From assembly GCA_964497585.1 (NCBI GenBank), contig CAZCDS010000009.1, forward strand, positions 82,511-146,510: DNA of 64,000 bases, given 5' to 3'. Made by a program: the position numbers and the translations under genes. This stretch comes from CAZCDS01 sp964497585 (GTDB taxonomy: Bacteria > Desulfobacterota > Desulfomonilia > Desulfomonilales > Desulfomonilaceae). Positions 53,553 to 62,111 of the stretch are shown piece by piece. The notes under the pieces are model-generated. The model searched no databases. It saw only the letters and a list, made by a program, of their open reading frames with translations, and was not told the origin of the DNA. Each line of letters opens with the position of its first letter. Position 1 is the stretch's first letter.

Positions 53553-54212
53553 TCAGAATTTCTTCATCATCTCGCTGACCATGGTCGGCAGTTCTATCTG
53601 GCCTGTGGGAGCGAGGATGCGACTACTGTAATCAGTGGCAAACTCCTTTTTCAGCTTTCTCACGAGTCGTCTGAACTGGTCTGAGTCTATGGCCTTGGCG
53701 ATATCTACGAGATTTCTCGCGGAACATTCCGCCAGCGTCTGCGGGCCGGAGCCGATAGCCAGGCGCCAACCCTCGGTGATGGGGACGCCGAGTTTCTGCA
53801 TTCCCGGCATGCACTCATCTTTCACGAATTGGTAGTGCTCGTCTTCCTTGCCGGGGAGGACATTGTAATACTGATTAAACTTCCACGCGCCCATCTGAAT
53901 GCGATAGGGCCCCTCGCGGAGCCGGCCGCTGGAGACCCAAAGCCGGCTGCTGTACCTTGTTGTCAGGGCCTTGAGCTTCTCCGACAGCAGTCGGAACTCT
54001 TTCGTGCCGAGGATATGCGTTAAACGGTGGGGCTCCTGCACGGTGGCCACGGCAATGATACGGGGCCCCGCGCCGACCGCGACGTAGTAACCACCCTGGA
54101 GCATGAGCCCGAGTTTGTTGAGGCCGGGATTGTAATCCCCGGAGACGAACGTGGAATATTCTTCGAATTTCCCGGGCAGGACATCCCAGCTCTGGGTGAA
54201 AAGTACCGTCAT
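53553..54212 (-). CDS. tandem-duplicated alpha/beta-barrel protein of unknown function
   Basis: 219 residues formed by two copies of a domain of about 105 residues. FTQSWDVLPGKFEEYSTFV and FNQYYNVLPGKEDEHYQFV start the two halves. GGYYVAVGAGPRIIAVATVQ matches GWRLAIGSGPQTLAECSARN, and KLKALTTRYSSRLW matches KLKKEFATDYSSRI. Each half has the strand-helix pattern of ABM-like dimeric alpha/beta-barrels, so one chain may fold as a pseudo-dimer. GGAGGAGCCAC precedes the ATG. Not a named family to me; it sits between the phosphotransferase pair and the single-domain barrel gene. Confidence 0.7.
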   Translation of the reverse strand: MTVLFTQSWDVLPGKFEEYSTFVSGDYNPGLNKLGLMLQGGYYVAVGAGPRIIAVATVQEPHRLTHILGTKEFRLLSEKLKALTTRYSSRLWVSSGRLREGPYRIQMGAWKFNQYYNVLPGKEDEHYQFVKDECMPGMQKLGVPITEGWRLAIGSGPQTLAECSARNLVDIAKAIDSDQFRRLVRKLKKEFATDYSSRILAPTGQIELPTMVSEMMKKF

Positions 54213-54350
54213 GTGGCTCCTCCGTCTTTCGAAGAGGTAATCAGGGGAGGCTTTTCTGCAAAAGGGCCTCCGCAGACCCCATGTGGCCCAACATGAGCTT
54301 CGTGACCAACTCTTGCCTCCCTTGATTGCGATCGGGTCCGGGGAGTAACG

Positions 54351-55376
54351 TCACATCTTGAAGACCCTGGTCATGAGTTCCGCGATATACTCCGCGTCGT
54401 CCTGTTTCCTCTTGGTATATTTTGCCGGACGAGTCTGCACCCAAAAGACGTTCTGGGGAAAGGGCAGGTCCTCGTCCAGGACCCATTCCATGTCCTGGGG
54501 CATATCGAAATGAGCTTCCACGTCCTTGGCGACTCTTACGATCTCGCTGAGTTCGGTTTCGGTCAGGCACGCTCGAGACCTCATTTCTTCGGGAACGTCC
54601 GTGAGACAGGTTCCGGTCATATCATAACAGACCATTTTGTTCTTCTCGCCGATGGTACAGTGGAAGTCTCCACATTCCTTGTCTACGACGAATTGGTCAG
54701 GGGTGATCTCGCCGCTCACGACGCTTTCGCCAAGTCCCCAGTTGCCCTCGACCACGATTTTGGATTGGTCCCCCGTCGTCGGCAGGACCGTGAGACACAC
54801 CCCCGCGCAGCGTGCGTTGATCATCTTGAGAACCGCAACACCGATAGGCGCCTTTTCCATCTCCATGCCCATTTCATGGCGAAACGCGATCGCCCTCGTG
54901 GTGAAGGCGCTTCCCCAGACGCGAATCACGTGTTCGGTCAATGCTTCGGGACCCTGGACATTCAGGTACGTCTCCATCTGGCCCGGCATGCTCACAGCGC
55001 CGCTGGAACGGACCGCCACCGAAAGGGTAGGGATTTGAATCTTTTCGCAGAGTTCCCGATAGTAGGTCTGCAGCTCCTCGTTCATGGATGGGGGCATCTC
55101 TCTGGATTCTATGAACTCACGAATGGTGCGACTGGCTTTCACCTGTTCATCGACCTTGTGAAGGACCTTCTTGTGATCGCGTACGTATTGCCGTATCTCT
55201 CTGCCCGCTCCGCTTTCCTCCATGAATCGTTCGTACCCGTCTACCGAGATTGCAAAACCGGGGGGAACGCGTAAACCAAGTTGGGTCATTTCCCCGAGGT
55301 TGGCGCATTTCTTGCCGACAAGATCGTTATCCTTGCTCGATAGTTCTTCAAACCGGTAGATCCAATTCTGGGACAT
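54351..55376 (-). CDS. ATP-grasp subunit of a split PEP-synthase-like phosphotransferase (PpsB-like)
   Basis: 341 residues corresponding only to the PEP synthase/PPDK N-terminal ATP-binding domain. LVGKKCANLGEMTQLGLRVPPGFAIS opens it (here split as KKCANLGEM and VPPGFAIS). VAVRSSGAVSMPGQMETYLNV is the nucleotide loop and resembles PPDK more than PEP synthase. EGNWGLGESVVSGEITPD and QDMEWVLDEDLPF with VQTRPAKYTK complete it. It should transfer the beta phosphate of ATP to the histidine on the protein encoded just upstream. Size matches the 40-kDa PpsB of phenylphosphate synthase. AAGGATTGGCC precedes the ATG. Confidence 0.85.
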   Translation of the reverse strand: MSQNWIYRFEELSSKDNDLVGKKCANLGEMTQLGLRVPPGFAISVDGYERFMEESGAGREIRQYVRDHKKVLHKVDEQVKASRTIREFIESREMPPSMNEELQTYYRELCEKIQIPTLSVAVRSSGAVSMPGQMETYLNVQGPEALTEHVIRVWGSAFTTRAIAFRHEMGMEMEKAPIGVAVLKMINARCAGVCLTVLPTTGDQSKIVVEGNWGLGESVVSGEITPDQFVVDKECGDFHCTIGEKNKMVCYDMTGTCLTDVPEEMRSRACLTETELSEIVRVAKDVEAHFDMPQDMEWVLDEDLPFPQNVFWVQTRPAKYTKRKQDDAEYIAELMTRVFKM

Positions 55377-55454
55377 TGCAGGCCAATCCTTTCCCGTATG
55401 GGAAGAGCGTCCCGGGATGTGCCCGGGACACCCGTTCCTGCAAGGGCTCCGCTC

Positions 55455-57134
55455 CTATTCAAGGATATAGACGGTGCCCAGGTTCGCGTCGACCTTGATT
55501 TTCTGGCCCGACTTGATCTTGGCCGTCCCCTCGAAGACATTCATGACGACCGGGATTCCGTATTCACGGCCGACGATTGCTGCGTGAGAGAGACTCGCGC
55601 CGCGATCGACCACGACACCCTGGATCATGGAGAAGACCGGCGTCCAACTCGGCGATGTGCTCACCGCAACGAGAATGTCTCCCTCCTGAACGAGGTGTAG
55701 TTCGTCCTCGTTCATGATAACACGCGCGGGTCCTTCCGCGACACCTGGTGAACCGCAGGTTCCATACAGGTCGGCCTTCAGCTCGGGCCTGACCTGAGGC
55801 ATCGAACCGACGACCACCTTCAGCGCGATCGGGTCGTTGGACTGCACAAGAACCCCCATTGCCTGATCCATGTCAAAACCTTCGGCAAGTATTGCAGGCG
55901 CGTTGGGCTCCTTCATCCATTCGTTCCAGTCGGCCTTACGCCGATCCACGACGTACCGGAGATCGAACTGGTCGGGATTGATGCCGGCACGCCGCACCTC
56001 GTCGGGGATGAGGAAAAAGACATCCTCATGATCGTCGAGCGCACCCTCCTTGACAAAGCGCCTTCCCAGCCCGAGAGCGCTCCTCCGCATCATCGCGTGG
56101 GTGTACAGATCGAGGTAGTGGTCGTGCTCCTCACTGAAGATTCCGCTCTTCTGGGCCAGGCGCATGAGTTGCTCAAACCAGCTCTTCTGCTCGGCCGGGA
56201 CGTTTCCGAGCAGTTCTTTCTCCGCGGCCTCTCTTTTCCTGCTGATTTCGGCCCTTTCTTCATCGAGGTTGAATCCGCCGCCTTTGGCGAGGAATTGTTT
56301 GACCATGCCGAGCGCGGGGGTCGGATCTTCGACCCATGTGGGCAGGTTCATTTCCGACATGCGCTGCATGCGCCAGCCGTCTTCGTTCATAAAGTCCTTG
56401 AAGTCCTTCATGAATGCCTGGCCCTTGGGGTCCGCCTCGAGCTTCTCGCGGATTTCATTCGGTTCGCTGTTGAGAATCAGGTCTCCAAGGCCTTCGGTCC
56501 CGGCACGTTTGGAAAATTCCCAGATTCGGCGGTCGACCTGAAAGACCTTGTTGTCGAACCCGGATACCACGTGGTGGAAGGTAGGAGAGGTGTCATCAAT
56601 TCCCGCGAGTTCCCGGCACATGTTCTCAAAGAGAATGTATGCAGTGTACGTTCCGTACATCATGTACATGTGGATCTCCCACATGCGCCTGCACGTATTG
56701 ATGGTCTCTTCGAAATTGTCCAGCAGCTCTATGTTCGACGCCGTGTCGAGGTCGAGCTTCTTGAGATTCTCGTATCGACCGAGGATCTCTTTGACGAAGC
56801 CTCCCCACAGATTGTCGTAGTCCTGAATGAACGGCAGGATTGCCTTGCGGAATTCGGCTTCTCTGCGCTGCTTCTCTTCCTCGCTCTTGACAAGGAGCAG
56901 GGTCAGGTACCCGCCGCCTTTCAGGAAGCGCCAATCCCAGCCCTTCACGGTCGGCAGGCTCAATTTCTCGGCGCCATATTGCATGCCGTGGCGGCAGAAA
57001 TTAATCCAGAACCAGCCGAACATTGGTGTCCACGGGGGCACGGAATGCGTGGCATCGAGAAACCATGCAGGGGACTGAGCCAGATCCCTTTCCGGATCAA
57101 ACTCCAGGCCCGGGACCACATCGTACATCTTCAT
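55455..57134 (-). CDS. phosphohistidine subunit of a split PEP-synthase-like phosphotransferase (PpsA-like)
   Basis: 559 residues from the ATG at 57134 behind AAGGAGGAACAG. The C-terminal 110 residues form the swivelling phosphohistidine domain: VVDRGASLSHAAIVGREYG with His517 as the predicted carrier, then IKSGQKIKVDANLG. The first 440 residues or so are helical and unlike any part of PEP synthase; they would hold the acceptor. There is no C-terminal PEP/pyruvate-binding barrel in this gene or its partner. This is the plan of phenylphosphate synthase PpsA and of rifampin phosphotransferase, so the acceptor is likely a hydroxylated organic compound. Which one is unknown. Confidence 0.8.
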   Translation of the reverse strand: MKMYDVVPGLEFDPERDLAQSPAWFLDATHSVPPWTPMFGWFWINFCRHGMQYGAEKLSLPTVKGWDWRFLKGGGYLTLLLVKSEEEKQRREAEFRKAILPFIQDYDNLWGGFVKEILGRYENLKKLDLDTASNIELLDNFEETINTCRRMWEIHMYMMYGTYTAYILFENMCRELAGIDDTSPTFHHVVSGFDNKVFQVDRRIWEFSKRAGTEGLGDLILNSEPNEIREKLEADPKGQAFMKDFKDFMNEDGWRMQRMSEMNLPTWVEDPTPALGMVKQFLAKGGGFNLDEERAEISRKREAAEKELLGNVPAEQKSWFEQLMRLAQKSGIFSEEHDHYLDLYTHAMMRRSALGLGRRFVKEGALDDHEDVFFLIPDEVRRAGINPDQFDLRYVVDRRKADWNEWMKEPNAPAILAEGFDMDQAMGVLVQSNDPIALKVVVGSMPQVRPELKADLYGTCGSPGVAEGPARVIMNEDELHLVQEGDILVAVSTSPSWTPVFSMIQGVVVDRGASLSHAAIVGREYGIPVVMNVFEGTAKIKSGQKIKVDANLGTVYILE

Positions 57135-57372
57135 CGTCTGTTCCTCCTTACCTGTGTTGGTGCGTAGTTGCGGTGACTCTTTGAAAATGTAGCCCCTGTT
57201 ATATGATTGGCGTGAGGCCGGAAGCGGTGTGGCCAGGAACCTGACGGTCGAAGGTGGAACCAATCCAGGGTTCTCAACCGGATTCAATTGGCCTCGGTTC
57301 CGAGGAAAAGATCCGTGGGAAGGACACGGAATACCGGTCACACCTTTTCCAACTCGATTCGCCTTTTGCCGA

Positions 57373-58128
57373 TCAATGCATGGCGCGTCCGCCATCCACA
57401 AGGATCGTCTGTCCGGTCATAAAGTCGCTTTCGTCCGATGCGAGGAAAGTCACGATCCCGACAAGGTCCTCAGGAGTCTCCAGCCGCTTGAGCGGCGTTC
57501 GGCTCGTATCGTATTTCTCGACGTTTGCAAGGGTTCGGCTCGCCTCGGTATCTGTGAATCCGGGAGCGACCGCGTTTATGCAGATATTGTGCGGCCCCAG
57601 TTCGACCGCAAGGGCCCTGGTCAGTCCGATTACCCCTCCCTTGGAGGCCACGTAATGGACGAAGCCGTGGGATCCGGTGAAAAAGACTTCCGATGCCAGG
57701 TTTACGATCTTTCCTTTGCCCTGGGCTTCCATATAGGGAAAGACTGCTCTGGTGCAGAGCCACGGACCCTTTACATTCACCGCCATCATGCGATCCCAAT
57801 GCTCTTCTTCCACTTCGGTGAAGGGTTTGCGCGTCACCCCGTAGTAGTAGGCGGCATTGTTGATGAGTATGTCAATCCGGCCGAACATGTCCGCGGCCTC
57901 CGCGGCCATACGCCTCGTATCCTCTTCCCTGGTCACGTCCACTTGGCTTATGAGGGCTTGTCTCCCAGTCTGTCGGACGATCTTCGCCGTCGTTTCCAGG
58001 CCCTCCATGTCGGCCCTGGTTACCGCGACGATGTTGGCGCCGTCTTCTGCCAACCGCGCGCAGAACGCCCTGCCCAGGCCCTTACCCGCGCCGGTAACGA
58101 TTGCCACACGACCATCGAGTCGTCCCAT
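57373..58128 (-). CDS. short-chain dehydrogenase/reductase
   Basis: 251 residues, classical SDR. TGAGKGLGRAF binds the cofactor, INNAAYYYG is the NNAG-like motif, the catalytic Ser is in IVNLASEVFF, and YVASKGG gives Tyr and Lys. The end MTGQTILVDGGRAMH is typical of FabG-like enzymes. GGAGGCCCCT precedes the ATG. It is placed between a flavoprotein gene and the phosphotransferase, so it probably oxidises or reduces an alcohol/ketone intermediate of the same pathway. Confidence 0.92.
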   Translation of the reverse strand: MGRLDGRVAIVTGAGKGLGRAFCARLAEDGANIVAVTRADMEGLETTAKIVRQTGRQALISQVDVTREEDTRRMAAEAADMFGRIDILINNAAYYYGVTRKPFTEVEEEHWDRMMAVNVKGPWLCTRAVFPYMEAQGKGKIVNLASEVFFTGSHGFVHYVASKGGVIGLTRALAVELGPHNICINAVAPGFTDTEASRTLANVEKYDTSRTPLKRLETPEDLVGIVTFLASDESDFMTGQTILVDGGRAMH

Positions 58129-58300
58129 AGGGGCCTCCTGTTGGTGATCGGTAAATTCTCTTAGCCTAGGGCGATTGCTTCATCGCAGTTCACATCAGAC
58201 GACAGAATGGGAGCACGGCACGCCTTGTCCGTACGAGTCCGGGGTTGCGGCATCGGCAACGCAGAGATTGAAGAACTCCATCTTCTTGTGCGGCGTAGAG

Positions 58301-59965
58301 CTAGTACGGCCGTCCCTTTTCTTCCCAGATCTTGGGAAGGCCGAAATCCTCGGCAATGACCTTGAAACAGTTGTACCCACTACCTCTCCCGATGCCGGGG
58401 CCCGAATGGGCCGCAGCCGACGCCAGATAGAGGTTCTCCACGGGCAACCGATGGTAGGCGATGTCCGGGAACGGCCTCATTCGCCCCATCTGAGAAGCAA
58501 TCATATCCTCCGCGGTCCATCCGCCCTGGGGCATGTTGAAGTTCCGCATCTGCGTGTCCATCGGTGTGGTGATGTGAGATGCGATGAGGTTTTCCTTTGT
58601 CATGTTCGGCGCGTACCAGGACCATTGTTCGCGCATGATCTCGACAATGTCATGCTTCATGCGGAGCCATTCCCTGTCGCTGAAGAATCGGTACGGCGCG
58701 GTGAACTGTTCGATGAGTATGGTGTGTTTGCCCTCGGGTACCCTTGTGCGATCCCAGATGCTGTCCGGCGCGACGATGACCACGAGCTTCTCCGGTATCC
58801 CCTTGACGAAGAGTTCGGCCTGATGCCTCGTAGCGAAGTAATCCGCGTCCTTGGGTCCCCAATTAAGCCTCGGACACATGCCGATTTCGGGATTGTCTTT
58901 GGCAGCGGTGTATGCAGGGAGTTCGTGGAGTGCGAAGTTGCCCCAGAAGAGCTGGGCCCGGTTGAACAGAACATTCTTGGCTCTGTGCGCGATCTTCGGG
59001 GAAACGTGCTCTTCGCCGATGAGCTGAAGGATCGTTTGGGGAGTGTTCAGGTCGCTGACGACCACCTTGCGCGCGGCGATCTCTCTGCCGTCTGCGAGCT
59101 TCACTCCGACGGCTTTTCCATTCTCGATAATGGCTCTTTCGACAGGGGTTTCTACGATAAATTCCCCTCCCATGGAACTGAAAGCCCGTTGAAGCGCGTG
59201 CGTTATCGCATGGGTACCGCCCACCGCGATAGAAGCAGGCTCCCATGAAAGAATCAACCCGAGGGTGTGCAGGATTTTGTAGATCCCGATGCAGTCCGTG
59301 GGGAAGACTCCGCTCGAGGTCATGCAGGATCTCATAAAGAGCGTCCTCAAATAGTCGCTCTCAAAGAGATCGTACGCCACCTGCTGGGATGTGTAGAACT
59401 GATATTCAGGCGGTATGTCGGCTTCGGAATCTCCGATGAGCCGCTCAAACGCGTCGGGAACGTCCCATGGCGTGGGGGGATTATATCGCCATTGGTGAAA
59501 CGCGGCCCGCCATTTCTTCTTATACTTTTCGAGAAGATCATAGGCCACGTCCGCGTCACGTTTAGAGAACCTGGCGATCTGGTTGATGGTTTCCTGGGCG
59601 TTCTTCTCGGAGAACTCGGCTCGTCCCGTTTCGGGGTCGACGACCTTCCACGCGGTCAAGCCCATGAAGCTCACGCCATCATCGTAGATCATGCCTTCGC
59701 TGTGATCGGGATAGACGTACGCAAGGCCCTTCTCTCTGAGCTTGAAATCCTCGTATGCGGGATGGCCGTAGAACCTGGTGAAATGGGCGCAAGGATTCTG
59801 GATAAAGCCGGGTAGAGGGAGCGCCTCGCCACAAGCTCCGCCGCCGAGTTCATGCTGCCGCTCATAGACTACCGTATCCATACCCGCGTGCTGGAGATAG
59901 CAGGCGATGATCGTTCCCTGGTGTCCGCCACCGACGACGATGGCGTCGTACGTTGTATCAGCCAT
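58301..59965 (-). CDS. phytoene-desaturase-like FAD oxidoreductase, copy B
   Basis: 554 residues. The N-terminal FAD motif is DAIVVGGGHQGTIIACYLQ with YERQHELGGGA following. The C-terminal FAD-contact region is YLASAAAHSGPGIGRGSGYN. The fold is that of CrtI-type phytoene desaturases and related amine-oxidase-like flavoproteins. It differs clearly from the sister protein encoded at 60283-61908, so they are not recent duplicates. GAGGTTACTCC precedes the ATG. Substrate unknown; CrtI relatives in anaerobes without carotenoid genes often have unassigned roles. Confidence 0.85.
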   Translation of the reverse strand: MADTTYDAIVVGGGHQGTIIACYLQHAGMDTVVYERQHELGGGACGEALPLPGFIQNPCAHFTRFYGHPAYEDFKLREKGLAYVYPDHSEGMIYDDGVSFMGLTAWKVVDPETGRAEFSEKNAQETINQIARFSKRDADVAYDLLEKYKKKWRAAFHQWRYNPPTPWDVPDAFERLIGDSEADIPPEYQFYTSQQVAYDLFESDYLRTLFMRSCMTSSGVFPTDCIGIYKILHTLGLILSWEPASIAVGGTHAITHALQRAFSSMGGEFIVETPVERAIIENGKAVGVKLADGREIAARKVVVSDLNTPQTILQLIGEEHVSPKIAHRAKNVLFNRAQLFWGNFALHELPAYTAAKDNPEIGMCPRLNWGPKDADYFATRHQAELFVKGIPEKLVVIVAPDSIWDRTRVPEGKHTILIEQFTAPYRFFSDREWLRMKHDIVEIMREQWSWYAPNMTKENLIASHITTPMDTQMRNFNMPQGGWTAEDMIASQMGRMRPFPDIAYHRLPVENLYLASAAAHSGPGIGRGSGYNCFKVIAEDFGLPKIWEEKGRPY

Positions 59966-60012
59966 GGAGTAACCTCCTCTTGTGCAAGAGAATCCGTAAG
60001 TGGGCGGCTTCT

Positions 60013-60273
60013 CTACTTGGCTTCCGGTGGGTTGAGCTTGCTGCCGGAGAGAACAAGCCGCAGCGCAAAGAACAGGATCGACGGTTTCAACAGGAGCCTG
60101 GCGAAGGTTCTCAAGTCTTCGCCCCCCACCGTGGCCTTGATGGACCAGTGAACCGGTTCGGTGGCCTCGATGTTGAGTCTCATCGCGCCGCCGGGTTCGT
60201 TGTTGACCTTGGTCAGTTCCTCAAAGTGGGCGACCATTGTCGTCTTTCCCAGTCCTGTCGAATTGACCTTCAT
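60013..60273 (-). CDS. small protein between two flavoproteins, unknown function
   Basis: 86 residues, with TAGGAGAG placed well before the ATG. The N-terminal half (MKVNSTGLGKTTMVAHFEEL, MRLNIEATEPVHWSIKATV) looks like a small soluble beta-strand domain. The C-terminal part LLLKPSILFFALRLVLSG is amphipathic to hydrophobic and could touch the membrane or the flavoprotein. It is only nine bases downstream of the flavoprotein A stop, so the three genes are tightly linked. It may be a partner or assembly factor; no family was recognised. Confidence 0.65.
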   Translation of the reverse strand: MKVNSTGLGKTTMVAHFEELTKVNNEPGGAMRLNIEATEPVHWSIKATVGGEDLRTFARLLLKPSILFFALRLVLSGSKLNPPEAK

Positions 60274-60282
60274 TTTTCTCTC

Positions 60283-61908
60283 CTATAGAGTCCCCTTGGC
60301 CTTTGCCTTGGTGACGCACTCCGGTTCACCCCACCAGCGCTCTATGCCAAGGTCCTCAGCGATCCTGTTCGCGGCGCAGTACCCCGGGCCGAATGTGATT
60401 AATCCACCGGGAAAGGTACTCGCGCCGCAAACGTAGAGATTCTTCACTGGAGTCGCGTGCTGGGAGCAGTCCTCGTTGGGGCGGAGATAGCCCATCTGGA
60501 GCGGCAGGTACGCTCCTTGCTTGTACGAGCCCTTGACCATGTCTGCGAACTTATTCCCGATGTCCAGCGGCGTGGTTATATAGTGCCAGAGCACGTCGTC
60601 TACCCCGACGCCGTTGACGTACCGACGCAGGAGATCGACGCACCGAGCGGCCTCCTCTTCCCGGATTCGGTACCACCGGTCCGCGCCCCCCTCCTTGAGG
60701 TCATACGGTGCGTGGAGCGAAATGAGACAGGTGTGTTTGCCCGCCGGTGCCTGCTTCGGATCGTGAACCGACGGGAATGAGCAATTGAATCCGCCTGGGA
60801 AGAGTTCCCCTCTGTGGATCGCGTCATAATGTCGTATCAGGTTCTCTTCGGTCTCGTAACCGAGGACCTTGATAAGCGCGTCGTTCAGGTCGGGATTTGA
60901 TTCCGCGGCCTTGACGGTGGGTCTGCCGTCAAGAGCCAGGTGGACGTGAAAGAAGCTCGACGACTCCCATTGCCAATCGTTGATGCGGGTGACGAAACGC
61001 TCCTCGAGGTTGTCTGCGCCCACATACTTGAGGAATGTCTGATAGGGGTCCAGGCTGCTCGCAACGAACTTGTCGGCCTTGTAGAGGGTTCCGTCCTCGA
61101 GTTCCACGCCTGTGGCGACTCCGTCCTCCAGCACGATCCGCTTGACCTTGACCGGAGAGACGATCATCCCTCCGTTCCGGTAGAGCACCTTGGTGAAGAG
61201 ATGCGCGAGATGATGAGACCCACCCACCACGAGCCGGTAGTTCACGGCTCGATTGATCAGCAGAGGAACAAGGTAACTCACCCCCTCCAGGTCGTGGTGC
61301 AGACCCCACATGCACGAGAGGTAGAGGAACAAGCATCTGACTCGGTCGTTCTCGAAGAGCCCTTCGATAATGTCTTTGGGCGTCTTTTCGGTCAACTCGG
61401 TGATCTCTCGGCCTACATCGGTCTGCTGAAGCGTCACCATCTGCTCGAAAGCGGGCTTGGCGGCCTCATAAGTGGCTGGTCCGAGAAAATCCTCCGTGAG
61501 CACCCGGTAACGATCGGCAATCTGCCGATAGGTATCCGCGTCCTTCTGCGAGAACCGGGCTATTGAGCTGCACGTCTTCTCAACGTCCTGATACAAACAG
61601 AGCGAAGACCCGTCCTCGAAGGGCATCGCCACAACGGGGTCCGGAAAAACGAATTCCAGGTCGTAGTCCTTGGTCAGGTAATCGTCGAAGTCAGTCAGAG
61701 GCGGCGCATAATCGACCATCGGCATGTAGACCGCGTGGGTGTTGTGGAGAAAGCCGGGAAGGGTCACCTGTTCCGTGGCGAGTCCGCCGCCGGCCTCAAA
61801 ACGTTTTTCCAGCAGGAGTATCTTCAAACCTGCTTTGGCAAGGTAGGCAGCCACGGTCAACCCGTTTGGGCCGGCCCCCAGGATTATGCCGTCGTACGTT
61901 TCTGACAT
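60283..61908 (-). CDS. phytoene-desaturase-like FAD oxidoreductase, copy A
   Basis: 541 residues from the ATG at 61908 behind AGGAGGAACCGG; an in-frame upstream stretch to 62025 is rejected. The FAD motif DGIILGAGPNGLTVAAYLA with LLEKRFEAGGGLATEQ opens it. HNTHAVYMPMVDY is the CrtI substrate-entry region and YVCGASTFPGGLITFGPG the C-terminal FAD contact. It is the first gene of the ten-gene minus-strand cluster facing the LysR gene, so it is likely the first regulated product. Desaturation or dehydrogenation of a lipophilic or cyclic substrate is a guess. Confidence 0.85.
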   Translation of the reverse strand: MSETYDGIILGAGPNGLTVAAYLAKAGLKILLLEKRFEAGGGLATEQVTLPGFLHNTHAVYMPMVDYAPPLTDFDDYLTKDYDLEFVFPDPVVAMPFEDGSSLCLYQDVEKTCSSIARFSQKDADTYRQIADRYRVLTEDFLGPATYEAAKPAFEQMVTLQQTDVGREITELTEKTPKDIIEGLFENDRVRCLFLYLSCMWGLHHDLEGVSYLVPLLINRAVNYRLVVGGSHHLAHLFTKVLYRNGGMIVSPVKVKRIVLEDGVATGVELEDGTLYKADKFVASSLDPYQTFLKYVGADNLEERFVTRINDWQWESSSFFHVHLALDGRPTVKAAESNPDLNDALIKVLGYETEENLIRHYDAIHRGELFPGGFNCSFPSVHDPKQAPAGKHTCLISLHAPYDLKEGGADRWYRIREEEAARCVDLLRRYVNGVGVDDVLWHYITTPLDIGNKFADMVKGSYKQGAYLPLQMGYLRPNEDCSQHATPVKNLYVCGASTFPGGLITFGPGYCAANRIAEDLGIERWWGEPECVTKAKAKGTL

Positions 61909-62044
61909 CCGGTTCCTCCTTGTTACGGTCGCAGGGGAAGGTAGGCTGATCAATGAGTGGTGGCGGCCCGGACCGGGCTCCAATCTCGAAAGTGAAAATT
62001 CGCGGATTGCTGACCGCCGGAGCATAAGGATGCCAAGATTTCTC

Positions 62045-62056
62045 TTGACATGTCAA
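62045..62056. promoter_or_regulatory. palindrome TTGACATGTCAA between LysR gene and cluster
   Basis: A perfect 12-base palindrome in the 203-base intergenic region. It contains TTGACA on both strands and could be both a -35 element for the two divergent promoters and a regulator site. On the plus strand TATTAT follows at 62066-62071 (15-base spacer); no good -10 was seen on the minus strand. Confidence 0.45.
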
Positions 62057-62111
62057 AGCAGTAATTATTATGATTGCATAAGAAAATGTTATGTTTCTCC
62101 GGGGTTTGCTC

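Noticed and set aside
56028..57167. 379-codon plus-strand open frame
   Set aside because: Antisense to the PpsA-like gene; no ribosome-binding site or domain.
58175..59248. 357-codon plus-strand open frame
   Set aside because: Antisense to flavoprotein B.
62045..62071. full sigma70 promoter for the LysR gene
   Set aside because: The -35 is perfect, but the best -10 (TATTAT) is only 15 bases away, so only the palindrome is reported.
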